DNA from: Pedobacter sp. Leaf41
Lineage (GTDB): Bacteria; Bacteroidota; Bacteroidia; Sphingobacteriales; Sphingobacteriaceae
DNA: 64,000 nucleotides
Assembly: GCF_001422545.1 (NCBI RefSeq)
Contig: NZ_LMLE01000011.1
Span: forward strand, 62,001 to 126,000
Reading direction: 5' to 3'
The notes beneath the pieces were generated by a model. It did no database searches. It saw nothing but the letters and a program-made list of their open reading frames with translations, and was not told the origin of the DNA. This document shows positions 22,970-32,717 of this stretch, piece after piece. Each line of letters opens with the position of its first letter. The first letter of the stretch is position 1. The position numbers and the translations under genes were made by a program.

Positions 22970-25783
22970 ATGAGCAAAAAAGAAGCCGAAAAAGATCCGC
23001 ATAAAAATATTATTATAAAAGGTGCTCGTGTGCACAACCTGAAAAACATTGATGTTGCCATACCTAAAAATAAACTCGTTGTGGTTACTGGCATGTCTGG
23101 TTCGGGAAAATCTTCTCTGGCTTTTGATACTTTATACGCAGAAGGACAACGCAGATATGTAGAAAGTTTATCTTCTTATGCCCGCCAGTTTATGGGTAGG
23201 ATGAATAAACCTGATGTAGATTATATTAAGGGTATTGCTCCGGCCATTGCCATTGAGCAAAAGGTAATTACCTCTAATCCTCGATCTACTGTGGGTACCT
23301 CCACAGAAATATACGATTATCTGAAACTTCTTTTTTCGAGGATCGGGAAAACGATTTCTCCGATTTCGGGAAAGGAAGTGAAAAAAGATTCGGTTAGTAC
23401 CGTGGTTGATTATGTAAGCGCTTTGCCTGAAGATACCACAGTAACAATTTTTTGCCCTTTATACCCACATAACAACCGCACCATAAAAGAGGAACTTGCT
23501 ATTTTATTGCAAAAAGGTTTTTTACGGGTACTTATTGACGATAAAATTTTAAAAATTGAATCTGTTTTAGATGATGCCGAATTTAAAGATGCCGAATTAA
23601 CCGATGATAAAACGGTTCAGATTTTAATTGATAGAATAGTTACCAACCAGGAAGAAGAAACTTTAAGCCGTTTAGCCGATTCTGTTCAAACTGCTTTTTT
23701 TGAAGGTAAGGGTGATTGTTATGTCGAAGCTAATGGCAAAACCAAGCATTTTAGCGATCGCTTTGAGCTTGACGGAATGAAGTTCGAGGAGCCTACACCA
23801 AACTTTTTTTCTTTTAATAATCCTTATGGTGCATGTAAACGCTGTGAAGGTTATGGAAACGTAATTGGTATTGATGAAGATCTGGTGATTCCTGATAAGA
23901 GCAAAAGCGTTTTTGATAATGCCATAGCGCCATGGAGAGGAGAGAAGATGAGTGTTTGGTTGCAGAACTTTATCAAAGCTTCTTCAAAATTCGATTTTCC
24001 TATACATCGTCCTTTCAGTCAGCTAACTGAAAAAGAGCAACGTTTACTGTGGACGGGCAATAAATATTTTGCTGGCCTTGATGCTTTTTTTAAGGAGCTG
24101 GAAGAGCAGACCTATAAAATTCAATACCGGGTAATGTTGTCTCGCTACCGCGGGAAAACCACTTGCCCTGAATGTAAGGGGTCACGTTTGCGCAAGGATG
24201 CATCTTATGTAAAGATTGCTGAAAAATCGATTATCGATGTCGTTTTAATGCCCTTAGCGAAAGCTTTAATTTTCTTCAACGAGTTGAAATTGAACGCTAC
24301 TGATGCTAAGGTGGCTAAACGTTTACTCGCCGAGATTGATAACCGGTTTCTGTATTTAAATAATGTTGGTTTAGGTTATTTAACCTTAAATCGCTTATCA
24401 AATACCTTATCAGGAGGAGAATCGCAAAGAATCAATTTGGCAACTTCTTTGGGAAGTAGCTTAGTTGGTTCTATCTATGTTTTGGATGAACCTAGTATCG
24501 GTTTGCATCCACGAGATACAAATAAATTGATTGAAGTATTGATTTCTTTGCGCAATGTTGGCAATACGGTTTTAGTTGTGGAGCATGAGGAAGAAATGAT
24601 GCGGGCTGCCGATTATATTATTGACATCGGTCCGGAGGCTGGAACCCACGGTGGTAACCTTGTTTTCAGCGGGAATTACGAAGAAATTTTAAAAGATAAA
24701 AACAGTTTAACTGGCCGCTATTTATCAGGGGTAGAAAAAATAGCCATCCCAGAAAAGCGCCGGAAGTGGAAAGATCATATCCTTATTAAAGGTGCAAGAG
24801 AAAACAACCTTCAAAACATTGATGTAAAATTTCCTTTGGGTGTTTTCACTGCGGTTAGTGGGGTTTCAGGTTCGGGTAAAACCAGTTTGGTTAAAAAGAT
24901 TTTATACCCTGCTTTGCAGAAAGCCATTGGAAATTATGCTGGTGAACAAACCGGTGCTTACGATGGGATTTTTGGTAATTATGATTTGATTAGTGCCGTA
25001 GAAATGGTCGATCAAAACCCAATCGGCCGTTCAAGCCGATCTAACCCCGTAACGTATGTAAAGGCCTGGGATGATATCCGTGCTTTATTTTCTGGTTTGG
25101 CATCGGCAAAAGCAGCTGGATTAAAACCAGCAGCATTTTCTTTCAATGTAGAAGGTGGCCGTTGCGATGTTTGCCAGGGAGAGGGTGAGGTGAAAATCGA
25201 AATGCAATTTATGGCAGATATTTATTTGCCATGCGAAGCTTGCGGAGGAAAACGGTTTAAGCAGCAGGTTTTGGATGTAGTTTATAAAGAGAAAAATGTT
25301 TCGGAGATTCTCGATATGACCATCGATGAAGCTGTGGATTTCTTTAAAGATGAACCTAAAATTCTCAATAAACTAAATCCTTTGGTTGATGTTGGTTTGG
25401 GTTACGTTCATTTAGGCCAATCATCTAATACCTTATCAGGTGGTGAAGCCCAGCGGATTAAACTGGCTTCATTTCTAATCAAAGGGAATAACGCCAGCAA
25501 AACACTATTCATTTTTGATGAGCCCACTACTGGTTTACACTTCCACGATATCAAAAAGCTATTAAAGGCTTTAAATACGTTAATTGAGCAGGGAAATACC
25601 ATTCTGGTGATTGAGCACAATATGGATATGATTAAGTGTGCCGATTGGGTGATCGATATCGGTCCGGAAGGCGGAGATGGTGGAGGCAAAGTTGTTTTTG
25701 AGGGTATCCCTGAAGATTTGGTGAAAGAAAAGACTTCCTATACAGGGAAATATTTAGCATCGCATTTGAATTTAAATCCATAA
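22970..25783 (+). CDS. uvrA: Excinuclease ABC subunit A
   Basis: The 937-aa damage-recognition subunit of nucleotide excision repair carries two ABC ATPase modules. Walker A is GMSGSGKSS in the first and GVSGSGKTS in the second. The signatures are LSGGESQR and LSGGEAQR. Zinc-finger cysteine pairs are seen in CKRCEGYG, CPECKGSR, CDVCQGEG and CEACGGKR. Length matches UvrA. The LysE-type gene follows after 8 bp and is probably co-transcribed. The long divergent gap to the sigma factor contains its -7 box. Confidence 0.97.
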   Translation: MSKKEAEKDPHKNIIIKGARVHNLKNIDVAIPKNKLVVVTGMSGSGKSSLAFDTLYAEGQRRYVESLSSYARQFMGRMNKPDVDYIKGIAPAIAIEQKVITSNPRSTVGTSTEIYDYLKLLFSRIGKTISPISGKEVKKDSVSTVVDYVSALPEDTTVTIFCPLYPHNNRTIKEELAILLQKGFLRVLIDDKILKIESVLDDAEFKDAELTDDKTVQILIDRIVTNQEEETLSRLADSVQTAFFEGKGDCYVEANGKTKHFSDRFELDGMKFEEPTPNFFSFNNPYGACKRCEGYGNVIGIDEDLVIPDKSKSVFDNAIAPWRGEKMSVWLQNFIKASSKFDFPIHRPFSQLTEKEQRLLWTGNKYFAGLDAFFKELEEQTYKIQYRVMLSRYRGKTTCPECKGSRLRKDASYVKIAEKSIIDVVLMPLAKALIFFNELKLNATDAKVAKRLLAEIDNRFLYLNNVGLGYLTLNRLSNTLSGGESQRINLATSLGSSLVGSIYVLDEPSIGLHPRDTNKLIEVLISLRNVGNTVLVVEHEEEMMRAADYIIDIGPEAGTHGGNLVFSGNYEEILKDKNSLTGRYLSGVEKIAIPEKRRKWKDHILIKGARENNLQNIDVKFPLGVFTAVSGVSGSGKTSLVKKILYPALQKAIGNYAGEQTGAYDGIFGNYDLISAVEMVDQNPIGRSSRSNPVTYVKAWDDIRALFSGLASAKAAGLKPAAFSFNVEGGRCDVCQGEGEVKIEMQFMADIYLPCEACGGKRFKQQVLDVVYKEKNVSEILDMTIDEAVDFFKDEPKILNKLNPLVDVGLGYVHLGQSSNTLSGGEAQRIKLASFLIKGNNASKTLFIFDEPTTGLHFHDIKKLLKALNTLIEQGNTILVIEHNMDMIKCADWVIDIGPEGGDGGGKVVFEGIPEDLVKEKTSYTGKYLASHLNLNP

Positions 25784-25791
25784 TTTCGGCA

Positions 25792-26445
25792 ATGCTTTTT
25801 CTCACCTTTTTTATAGGCATTCTCCTTAACGCCATGGGGTATATCCCTCCTGGTAATATCAACCTCACGGTTGCGCAACTTGCCATTAATAAAGGCATGC
25901 GCCAGGTTTGGTATTTCATCCTTTCTTTTTCTTGCGTAGAGGTGTTTTTTACATTTGGAATGATGCGTTTTGCCCGCTGGGCAATGAGCGACATCAATCC
26001 TAATGAGGCAGTAAGTGAAGTAAGGTTAGGCACATTAGTAGATTGCTTTATGATTTTGATGTTTATTACCATGGGTACAATCACATGGGTAAACAGAAAA
26101 AAAGCACCTATTACCAGCAATAAAAAAGAGGATAAACGAAGTGGCAGCGTACTTTACGGATTAATATTAGGTGTTTTAAATCCAGTACAGATTCCTTTTT
26201 GGTTGTTTTTTGGCAACTATGTAATCTTGCACGAATGGATTGAAACCGATTACCTTTCGCTGATTATTTTTAGCTTAGGTTCGGGTGTGGGTTCTGCAGT
26301 AGCATTATATGTTTATGCGCATTTTGCCACTTTTATTCAGGAAAAATTTGCGCTAAGCAGCCTGATCATCAATAAATCGATAGCCATATTTTTATACGTG
26401 CTTGCCGCTTATTTGGTAATTAAACAATTGGTAATTTTGTTGTAA
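25792..26445 (+). CDS. LysE-family exporter-like membrane protein
   Basis: The 217-aa protein has six hydrophobic helices and the N-terminal PPGNINLTVAQLAINKG, which matches the LysE/RhtB export family pattern (usually PGP or PPG near helix 1). A second conserved segment NPVQIPFWLFFGNY starts helix 4. The family exports amino acids; the substrate here is unknown. It begins 8 bp after uvrA, so it probably shares its transcript, although the functions are unrelated. Confidence 0.75.
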   Translation: MLFLTFFIGILLNAMGYIPPGNINLTVAQLAINKGMRQVWYFILSFSCVEVFFTFGMMRFARWAMSDINPNEAVSEVRLGTLVDCFMILMFITMGTITWVNRKKAPITSNKKEDKRSGSVLYGLILGVLNPVQIPFWLFFGNYVILHEWIETDYLSLIIFSLGSGVGSAVALYVYAHFATFIQEKFALSSLIINKSIAIFLYVLAAYLVIKQLVILL

Positions 26446-26855
26446 AGGAAACTATTCCAGTACGAAATTAGCCGTAGTTATTTGAAGATTCTAAGGATTT
26501 CTCTCAGTGTAAATTTGTTGTTTGGAAATGAAAGTGCTGTCTTAATGGCGGCTTTCAGTCCCGCCAAACACTTTACTCCACTGCGTTACGTGTTTGTTTA
26601 TGTCGGGTTTAGATACACCGTTTGTGCATAAAACCCACCAAAATAATCTGAATTAAGTTAATTAGCCCCGACATAACGAAAATCCTTTTAATTGCTCAAA
26701 ACTTTCATCTTCCCCAAGCTTAAATCGAAAGATTGCCTGCCTGCGGTAGACAGATAGTATGGGAGGGACCACTTTGACCCAGGTATCACAGTCATTGTGC
26801 TCCAAAATATTTAACAAGCCGTAGAGTTGATTGTGTGTATAACCTGTATTTATTC
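26446..26855. other. Gene-free stretch with an inverted repeat
   Basis: No ORF of coding character is seen on either strand. A perfect 10-bp inverted repeat, TTATGTCGGG at 26598-26607 and CCCGACATAA at 26667-26676, encloses 59 bp. It may be a structured RNA, a terminator pair or the ends of a small intergenic repeat element. Confidence 0.45.
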
Positions 26856-27890
26856 CTATTTCAAAAACTCAACGTTCCAAATTTTCTCTGCCTTCCTGCC
26901 GATTAACCAAAAAGATGCTGCAAGTACAGAGAAGAACAACGCTTTATGCCAGCTATCCCAGAAGTATTCGAAATAACGGGTGTAGAGGTTAATGAATAAG
27001 AAGGTGATCCCGAATTCACGGGCAATATCATCATGATATTTTAAGCCAAATAGGGTGCTTGCTACACAAACTATTGCAGAAATTAATGCCCAATAGAATA
27101 AACTCAGTTGCCTTACCGAATACCATTCTTCTAAGCTGGCAAAATTCCCGAAAACGGATAATGCCCAAAGTGAGACAAACAAGTAAACCATTCCGGCAAT
27201 GTAAGTTGCCTGGAAGAAGTGTTGTGTTTTGGGCAATGCTTTCATAATGAACGAAGCTGCAGTTAGTGCCGCTCCAAAAACAACGAAGCGCAAAGGATAA
27301 TTCATCCCCAGGAAATAATAATTCCACCGGCTTAAATAACCAGTTTCTGTTCCGAACCAGGCCCCTAAAGAGATTAATGCGAAAACCCAAATGAGCCGGG
27401 AATTGAAAAAGTATCCCAATCCACCATAAATGAAAACGGATATAAGGATTAAAATTGAAAAATTTCCAGAGCCATTGTCCATTGCTTTTCCGAAATAGGC
27501 AATGGCATTTGCTGTAAGCAGTATTGCCGAAAATACGATGGCCTCATTGCTAAACTTTAAATGAGCCAGTTTCTTTTTTCTTCTAAATCCTAGCATGTAA
27601 AGCCAGGCGGCCAAACCTCCTGAAACAATTGCAATAACAATATTCGGTGTGTTGTAAACTCTTTTAAGATAGTTGAGGATGGAATTATCTATTAATAATG
27701 AACCAAGTGAGATAAACCCGCAAGCAAGGGCAACCCAAAAAGCATACTGAGCTAAACGCAACCAATCGAAATTTTTAGCCTCATAGCTTTTGCGAAGTTT
27801 GCTACCAGTGTCTTCAGTAATTAAGCCAGTGGTTTGCCACTGTTCAATCATATCGTCTAAAAATTCACTCTTTTCTCTATCAACTTTCAT
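26856..27890 (-). CDS. DUF2157-like polytopic membrane protein
   Basis: The 344-aa protein begins with about 60 soluble residues (helical, FLDDMIEQWQTTGLITEDT, which resembles the DUF2157 N-terminal domain) followed by roughly nine or ten membrane helices. Function is unknown for the family. It is a single gene oriented with the antiporter upstream of it on the same strand, separated by a 120-bp gap that contains a GTC-rich micro-repeat. Confidence 0.65.
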   Translation of the reverse strand: MKVDREKSEFLDDMIEQWQTTGLITEDTGSKLRKSYEAKNFDWLRLAQYAFWVALACGFISLGSLLIDNSILNYLKRVYNTPNIVIAIVSGGLAAWLYMLGFRRKKKLAHLKFSNEAIVFSAILLTANAIAYFGKAMDNGSGNFSILILISVFIYGGLGYFFNSRLIWVFALISLGAWFGTETGYLSRWNYYFLGMNYPLRFVVFGAALTAASFIMKALPKTQHFFQATYIAGMVYLFVSLWALSVFGNFASLEEWYSVRQLSLFYWALISAIVCVASTLFGLKYHDDIAREFGITFLFINLYTRYFEYFWDSWHKALFFSVLAASFWLIGRKAEKIWNVEFLK

Positions 27891-27920
27891 AGGTTAGGTT
27901 ATACACGAATATATAAAAAA

Positions 27921-27948
27921 GTCCTCAGTCTGGAGTCGGCAGTCTGAA
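27921..27948. repeat. AGTCTGGAGTC-type micro-repeat
   Basis: Consecutive near-heptamers (CAGTCTGGAGTCGGCAGTCTG) are related to the repeat inside ribF at 30924-30958. It lies between the DUF2157-like and antiporter genes. Confidence 0.55.
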
Positions 27949-28011
27949 GCAAAAAAATAATGGCATGAATAATCAACTGTGCTCCGAACTCGATAGGCTC
28001 AATTTTAGGTT

Positions 28012-30225
28012 TTATATTACCTCCTTAATTTTCTTATTGTTCCCCACAATCCAAATGACGTCTCCGTTATCAAATATGAAATCGGATGAAGGATTTAAAA
28101 TGCGTTCGGTACCCCGTTCAATGCCAACAATTAATGCTTGTGCTTTTTCGCGGATGCCAGCATTTCGAATGCTTAAGCCATACACCGGCGAATCGGTATT
28201 GACAACCACCTTCTGCAATGTCATTTCCTTATCGGGGAAAGATTTTTCTTCTTCATGATGAGGTATATCCACATCAAGGAGTGCTTTTACTGACGCGAGC
28301 TGATCGTCAGCTCCAATTAACAATAAATTATCATTTGGGTAAAGTCTCTCATCGCGGCCGGGCGTTGGAATGTTGTTTCTACCACGTTCGATTAACGCAA
28401 TATTTACCCCGTACTTTTCCCTAATCATCAGTTCTGAAAGCGTTTTTCCAACCACATCCGATTCTGGTGATACCTTAATTTCGGTTAAGTGGGTATCCCA
28501 AGGTAAAATATCAGGCTTTTGGTTTTCTCTGGCATTCAAATTTAGCATGAAACGTTTTTCCAACTTGTTGTAGAAGGATTGAAGTTTTCGCGAAAAGATA
28601 ACCATCACCAAGACAATCAGCCCCAGTGCAATTCCTGCTGCAACCCAGGTATCGAAAAATTCATACATCAAAAACCCGACAAAAAATATTCCCAGTGCAA
28701 TTCTAAATACTTCGATGGCAATTAATGGTCCACGGGTGTATTTCTTATTTAACCACAAATGAGAATAAGCCGTTTTCTGTATTCTTCTGATGGATAATGC
28801 CCATAAAAAAGGAGCCATTAGAATGAACGATGCAACTAAACTGATAATCGTAGACTTTAAACCATTAACCACGTTTTTAGCGATAAACGGTTGCACATAT
28901 CGCGAAGCTAAAAAAATAACGGCAATGATAATTACCGAGTGGATAATGGTGTTAAACGCATAACTGCGCAGCAAGATTTTCCAGTCGCTTAAAGTGGTTA
29001 TTCCAGCCGTACTGGAACTGTACCTTGAGATCCCATCAATCCATTTCTTTGGCAATATTCTGGTTAGGAACTGATAAAACGGTTCTGATAATTTAATGAG
29101 ATACGGTGTTGTGAACGTAGTAATTGCTGATGCGGCTACTGCGATAGGATAGAGAAAATCGCTGGTTACTTTAAGTGTAAGGCCTAAAGTGGCAATGATA
29201 AAAGAAAACTCTCCAATTTGCGCCAAACTCATTCCGGCCTGTACCGATGTTTTGAGCGGCTGACCAGATAATAATGCGCCAAGACTTGAGCTTAAAAACT
29301 TACCCAAAATGGTAGCCAGGGTTACGATAACAATTGGCAAAGCATAATCAACCAAAATTTTTGGATCAATGAGCATGCCTACAGATACAAAAAACACCGC
29401 CGCGAATAAATCTTTAACTGATTTTGTAAGATGCTCTATTTTTTCGGCTTGAGTTGTTTCTGCTAAAATTGAGCCCATAATAAATGCGCCTAAAGCTGGG
29501 GAAAAGCCTACCTTAACTGCGAGCAATACCATGATTAAGCAAAGTGCCAATGAAACCACTAGCATCGTTTCATCATTCATTAATTTTCTAGTGGCCTTTA
29601 AAAATGTTGGAATAAGAAAGATTCCGCCTAAAAACCAAAGCACCAGGAAAAAGGCAAGTTTCAAAATTGAAATGAGCATTTCGCTCCCTGCAAATTGCTG
29701 ACTTACTGCTAAGGTTGAAAGTAAAACCAGCAATAAAATGGCCACTAAATCTTCTACAATCAACACACCGAAAACTAAACCAGCAAACTTCTTGTGCTTT
29801 ACACCGAGTTCTTCAAATGCCCTGATAATAATTGTGGTTGATGAAACAGAAAGTATACCGCCTAAAAATATGCTGTCCATAGTTTTCCAGCCCATTAACT
29901 TACCTGCAAAAAAACCAATAACCAACATAAAAACAACCTCTACAACAGCTGTAATGGAAGCCGATCCGCCAACTTTGACTAACTTTTTGAAACTGAATTC
30001 TAACCCCAAACTAAACAGCAAAAAGATTACTCCAATTTCCCCCCAAATGTTGATGCTCTTGGTATCTGTTACTGAAGGGAAAAAATCGAGATGTGGGCCA
30101 ACCAATAGTCCCGCCAGGATGTAACCTAGTACTAAGGGTTGTTTTATTTTTTTAAATATAAGCGTTGTTATTCCTGCTGCGGCAAGTATTAATCCTAAAT
30201 CGGCTATTAAGTCTGGTAAATGCAT
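28012..30225 (-). CDS. CPA2-family monovalent cation:proton antiporter, KefB-like
   Basis: The 737-aa protein has an N-terminal Na+/H+ exchanger domain of about 12 helices (GYILAGLLVGPH, QAGMSLAQIGEFSFI). An extra hydrophobic section (about residues 430-560) and two C-terminal TrkA-C/RCK-type modules follow (EIKVSPESDVVGKTL; VVNTDSPVYGLSIRNAGIRE). It probably exchanges K+ or Na+ for H+ and is gated by ligand binding to the cytosolic modules. No TrkA-N nucleotide-binding domain is obvious between the membrane part and the TrkA-C parts, unlike E. coli KefB. It is preceded by a small unknown gene. Confidence 0.85.
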   Translation of the reverse strand: MHLPDLIADLGLILAAAGITTLIFKKIKQPLVLGYILAGLLVGPHLDFFPSVTDTKSINIWGEIGVIFLLFSLGLEFSFKKLVKVGGSASITAVVEVVFMLVIGFFAGKLMGWKTMDSIFLGGILSVSSTTIIIRAFEELGVKHKKFAGLVFGVLIVEDLVAILLLVLLSTLAVSQQFAGSEMLISILKLAFFLVLWFLGGIFLIPTFLKATRKLMNDETMLVVSLALCLIMVLLAVKVGFSPALGAFIMGSILAETTQAEKIEHLTKSVKDLFAAVFFVSVGMLIDPKILVDYALPIVIVTLATILGKFLSSSLGALLSGQPLKTSVQAGMSLAQIGEFSFIIATLGLTLKVTSDFLYPIAVAASAITTFTTPYLIKLSEPFYQFLTRILPKKWIDGISRYSSSTAGITTLSDWKILLRSYAFNTIIHSVIIIAVIFLASRYVQPFIAKNVVNGLKSTIISLVASFILMAPFLWALSIRRIQKTAYSHLWLNKKYTRGPLIAIEVFRIALGIFFVGFLMYEFFDTWVAAGIALGLIVLVMVIFSRKLQSFYNKLEKRFMLNLNARENQKPDILPWDTHLTEIKVSPESDVVGKTLSELMIREKYGVNIALIERGRNNIPTPGRDERLYPNDNLLLIGADDQLASVKALLDVDIPHHEEEKSFPDKEMTLQKVVVNTDSPVYGLSIRNAGIREKAQALIVGIERGTERILNPSSDFIFDNGDVIWIVGNNKKIKEVI

Positions 30226-30291
30226 TGATAATGATGGTAATTTAAAATTTGAATAAATTGGACTTTCGGTTTTTACGAAGTGCCAACTTGC

Positions 30292-30642
30292 TTACCAAAA
30301 TACATGTTTTGGGTAAAGCATTTTAAACGAATACCAATAATTTTGCCTGATAGTTTTTGCTATTTTCTTAGAAATTGAAAAATACAACTTCAAAAAAATA
30401 GCAGTGAAAAGAAAAAGCAATAATATGCTTGCAAAATTTTTATGCTGTTGATTGGTGAGGAGGTCCTTTTCAATACTTTCGTTTTCCATTGCCGTTTGCT
30501 GATGGAATTTAACCTGACTATGATAAGGCTGAAGGCTTGTAGGCGTAGATTTATTTAACGCATACTCTTTTTTTATTTGTGATGCAGCACTCACAAAATA
30601 ACAAGGTATACACAAGAATATGATGATGTAAAAAAGCCTCAT
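30292..30642 (-). CDS. Small exported or membrane-anchored hypothetical protein
   Basis: The 116-aa protein has an N-terminal signal-like segment (FYIIIFLCIPCYFVSA), a polar region of about 55 residues, then a membrane helix (FASILLLFLFTAIFL) and a basic end. I do not recognise it. It starts 40 bp after ribF stops, is upstream of the antiporter on the same strand, and could be co-transcribed with ribF. Confidence 0.5.
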   Translation of the reverse strand: MRLFYIIIFLCIPCYFVSAASQIKKEYALNKSTPTSLQPYHSQVKFHQQTAMENESIEKDLLTNQQHKNFASILLLFLFTAIFLKLYFSISKKIAKTIRQNYWYSFKMLYPKHVFW

Positions 30643-30681
30643 TGCCGCTAATATAACGAATTGAGGCCTTTCTTGGAGGAT

Positions 30682-31692
30682 TTATTTTTTTAAATGTGTT
30701 GCAGATGATGCAAAAAATGCGAGCGTAGCTTCTTTGTCTTGATGAAGTTGTAATGTTAATGCTTCAAGCCCGGTAAACTTTACATCATGGCGTAAAAATT
30801 TAAGGAAATTCATTTTGATATCCTGTCCGTATATTTCCTGATCGAAATCAAAGATGTTAACCTCGATGTTTCTGGTCATGCCGTTTATGGTTGGCCGCTG
30901 CCCGATGTAAGCCATGCCTTTGAAAGTCCGAAGTCTGGAGTCCGAAGTCCGGAGTCTGCTTTCTGAATCTACACTTCCTTCTTCAAATTCCTCACTTATT
31001 TCTACTGTAACTGCATAGATTCCATCACCAGGGATGAGTTTATAGGTTTCTTCTACAAATAGGTTTGCTGTTGGAAAGCCTATCGTTCTGCCAATTTTAT
31101 CGCCTTTAATTACCCTTCCGAAAATTGAAAATGGATAACCTAAATAATCGGCGGCTAAGCTTACATCGCCGGCTAAAAGTGCCTGGCGGATTTTAGTCGA
31201 ACTCACTGCAACATCGTGAATATCTTGCTCTTTAATTTCTTCTACGGTGAAACCAAAATGGATGCCTGCAACTTTTAAGTCGCTTAAGTTACCCGACCGG
31301 TCTTTTCCAAAGCGATGATCGTATCCGATTATAATGTGTTTAGTTCCGATGTTTTCAACTAGCGTATTTTTGATGTATTCATCAGGCGTTTGATTCGAAA
31401 AATCTCTGGTAAAAGGGGTGATAATTAAATGGTCTACACCTAAACTTCTTAAAATTTCTGCTTTCTCGTTGATGGTGTTAATCATTTTCAGATCCTGGTT
31501 TTCAGGATCGATAATCATTCTTGGATGCGGAAAGAATGTTAAAATAACACTTTCACCCTTGTCGGCTTTAGCTTTGGCGACCAATTGTTTGATGATTTTT
31601 TGATGGCCGAAATGTACCCCATCAAAAGTGCCAATGGTAACTACGGCATTATCCAGTTTTTGAAAGTCTGAAAGGTTGTGGTATATTTTCAA
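30682..31692 (-). CDS. ribF: Riboflavin kinase / FAD synthetase with a repeat-derived insertion
   Basis: The 336-aa bifunctional enzyme makes FMN and FAD. The N-terminal FAD synthetase (nucleotidyltransferase) shows GTFDGVHFGHQ and SSTKIRQALLAGD; the C-terminal kinase shows GDKIGRTIGFPTANL and GMAYIGQRPTI. Between the kinase strands EISEEFEEG and KGMAYIG sits an unusual insert with the duplicated sequence SRLRTSDSRLRTF. It is encoded by a GTC-rich micro-repeat (30924-30958) also found in an intergenic gap. The insert keeps the frame, so the enzyme is probably active. RibBA, which starts the pathway, lies 19 kb away. Confidence 0.94.
   Translation of the reverse strand: MKIYHNLSDFQKLDNAVVTIGTFDGVHFGHQKIIKQLVAKAKADKGESVILTFFPHPRMIIDPENQDLKMINTINEKAEILRSLGVDHLIITPFTRDFSNQTPDEYIKNTLVENIGTKHIIIGYDHRFGKDRSGNLSDLKVAGIHFGFTVEEIKEQDIHDVAVSSTKIRQALLAGDVSLAADYLGYPFSIFGRVIKGDKIGRTIGFPTANLFVEETYKLIPGDGIYAVTVEISEEFEEGSVDSESRLRTSDSRLRTFKGMAYIGQRPTINGMTRNIEVNIFDFDQEIYGQDIKMNFLKFLRHDVKFTGLEALTLQLHQDKEATLAFFASSATHLKK
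30924..30958. repeat. In-frame AAGTC(C/T)GG micro-repeat inside ribF
   Basis: Four to five imperfect copies of AAGTCTGG / AGTCCG occupy 35 bp of the ribF coding region. They encode the duplicated LRTSDSRLRT segment. A related repeat lies at 27921-27948. Confidence 0.65.
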
Positions 31693-31856
31693 TGGGAATG
31701 TTTTATGGTTATGGGTTTTGCATAAGGGATGGAAGCGGTATACTTTTTTGTTTGCTGATATTTGATTTTTAGGATGACAATGACAAAAAAGATTTAGCGT
31801 ACAGCCCGACCCCTTGCGCAGCTTGGGGGCATGCCCTAATTATTATTATTTATATT
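31693..31856. other. Spacer downstream of YitT containing a GC-richer palindromic patch
   Basis: About 160 bp without coding character. Near 31806-31838 an imperfect inverted patch (GCCCGACCCC ... GGGGGCATGCCC) stands out from the AT-rich surroundings and may be a terminator or part of a dispersed repeat. Confidence 0.35.
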
Positions 31857-32717
31857 TTAATGTAATGCATGGCGTTTTACCACACCGCCTTTTAAATCGG
31901 CAATTTGTTGCTGAATAACGAACGCATCTGCATCGATTTGCCTGATAGCCGATTGTAATTTGCTCATTTCTAACTTCGTTACTACGGTAAAAATGATATC
32001 GAGATCTTTCTTTTCACCATAGCCGCCTTCGCCTTTGTAAATGGTAACACCACGTTTCATATCATTGATAATATAGGCCTTAATTTCTTCCTGATGCTCG
32101 GAAATAATGGTAACGCCGGTGTACTGCTCCAAACCATTCACAATAAAATCGATCGTACTTGATGCAGAAAGGTAGGTTAAAATGGCATAAAGTGCCGTTT
32201 CGATATTAAGGAAATAGGCGGCAAATGCAAAGATAATGATGTTTAAAATCAGGATGATATTGCCCACCGTTAGAATGCTATTTTTACTGATGTAAAGCGC
32301 CAAAACTTCCGTACCATCAATTACGCAACCGCCTCTCATTGCCAAACCAATTCCTCCGCCTAGAAACAAACCGCCAAAAAATGCAATCAGTAATTTATCG
32401 TGTGTAATGGGTTGGAAAGGAACTACAATCAATGCTACCGCCAATGTTGCAATGGCAATGGCTGTTTTAATAGCAAAGCCTTTACCTATTTGTTTGTATC
32501 CTAAAATTACGAAAGGAATGTTGATGATGGCAATGAGGTAAGATAAATTCCATTTGGTTAAGGTGCTTAATAACAGTGAAATACCTGTTACGCCACCATC
32601 AATAAATTCGTTTGGCATTAAAAAGCTTTTTAAACCAAAACAGGCTGAAGTTACACCAGCAACAATTAAAAAGAATTCTTTTACAAATCTAGTATTTCGG
32701 TTTTTAATGTTGTTCAT
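31857..32717 (-). CDS. YitT-family membrane protein
   Basis: The 286-aa protein has about five or six hydrophobic segments in the first 190 residues (GFLGGGIG-like glycine motifs are seen as GGLFLGGGIGLAMRGG). A soluble C-terminal DUF2179 domain follows (GVTIISEHQEEIKAYI, ITGKG-like region GVTIYKGEGGYG). Function is unknown for the family. Its start overlaps the truB stop by 4 nt (ATGA), so it is translationally coupled to truB in the leftward operon. Confidence 0.85.
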   Translation of the reverse strand: MNNIKNRNTRFVKEFFLIVAGVTSACFGLKSFLMPNEFIDGGVTGISLLLSTLTKWNLSYLIAIINIPFVILGYKQIGKGFAIKTAIAIATLAVALIVVPFQPITHDKLLIAFFGGLFLGGGIGLAMRGGCVIDGTEVLALYISKNSILTVGNIILILNIIIFAFAAYFLNIETALYAILTYLSASSTIDFIVNGLEQYTGVTIISEHQEEIKAYIINDMKRGVTIYKGEGGYGEKKDLDIIFTVVTKLEMSKLQSAIRQIDADAFVIQQQIADLKGGVVKRHALH

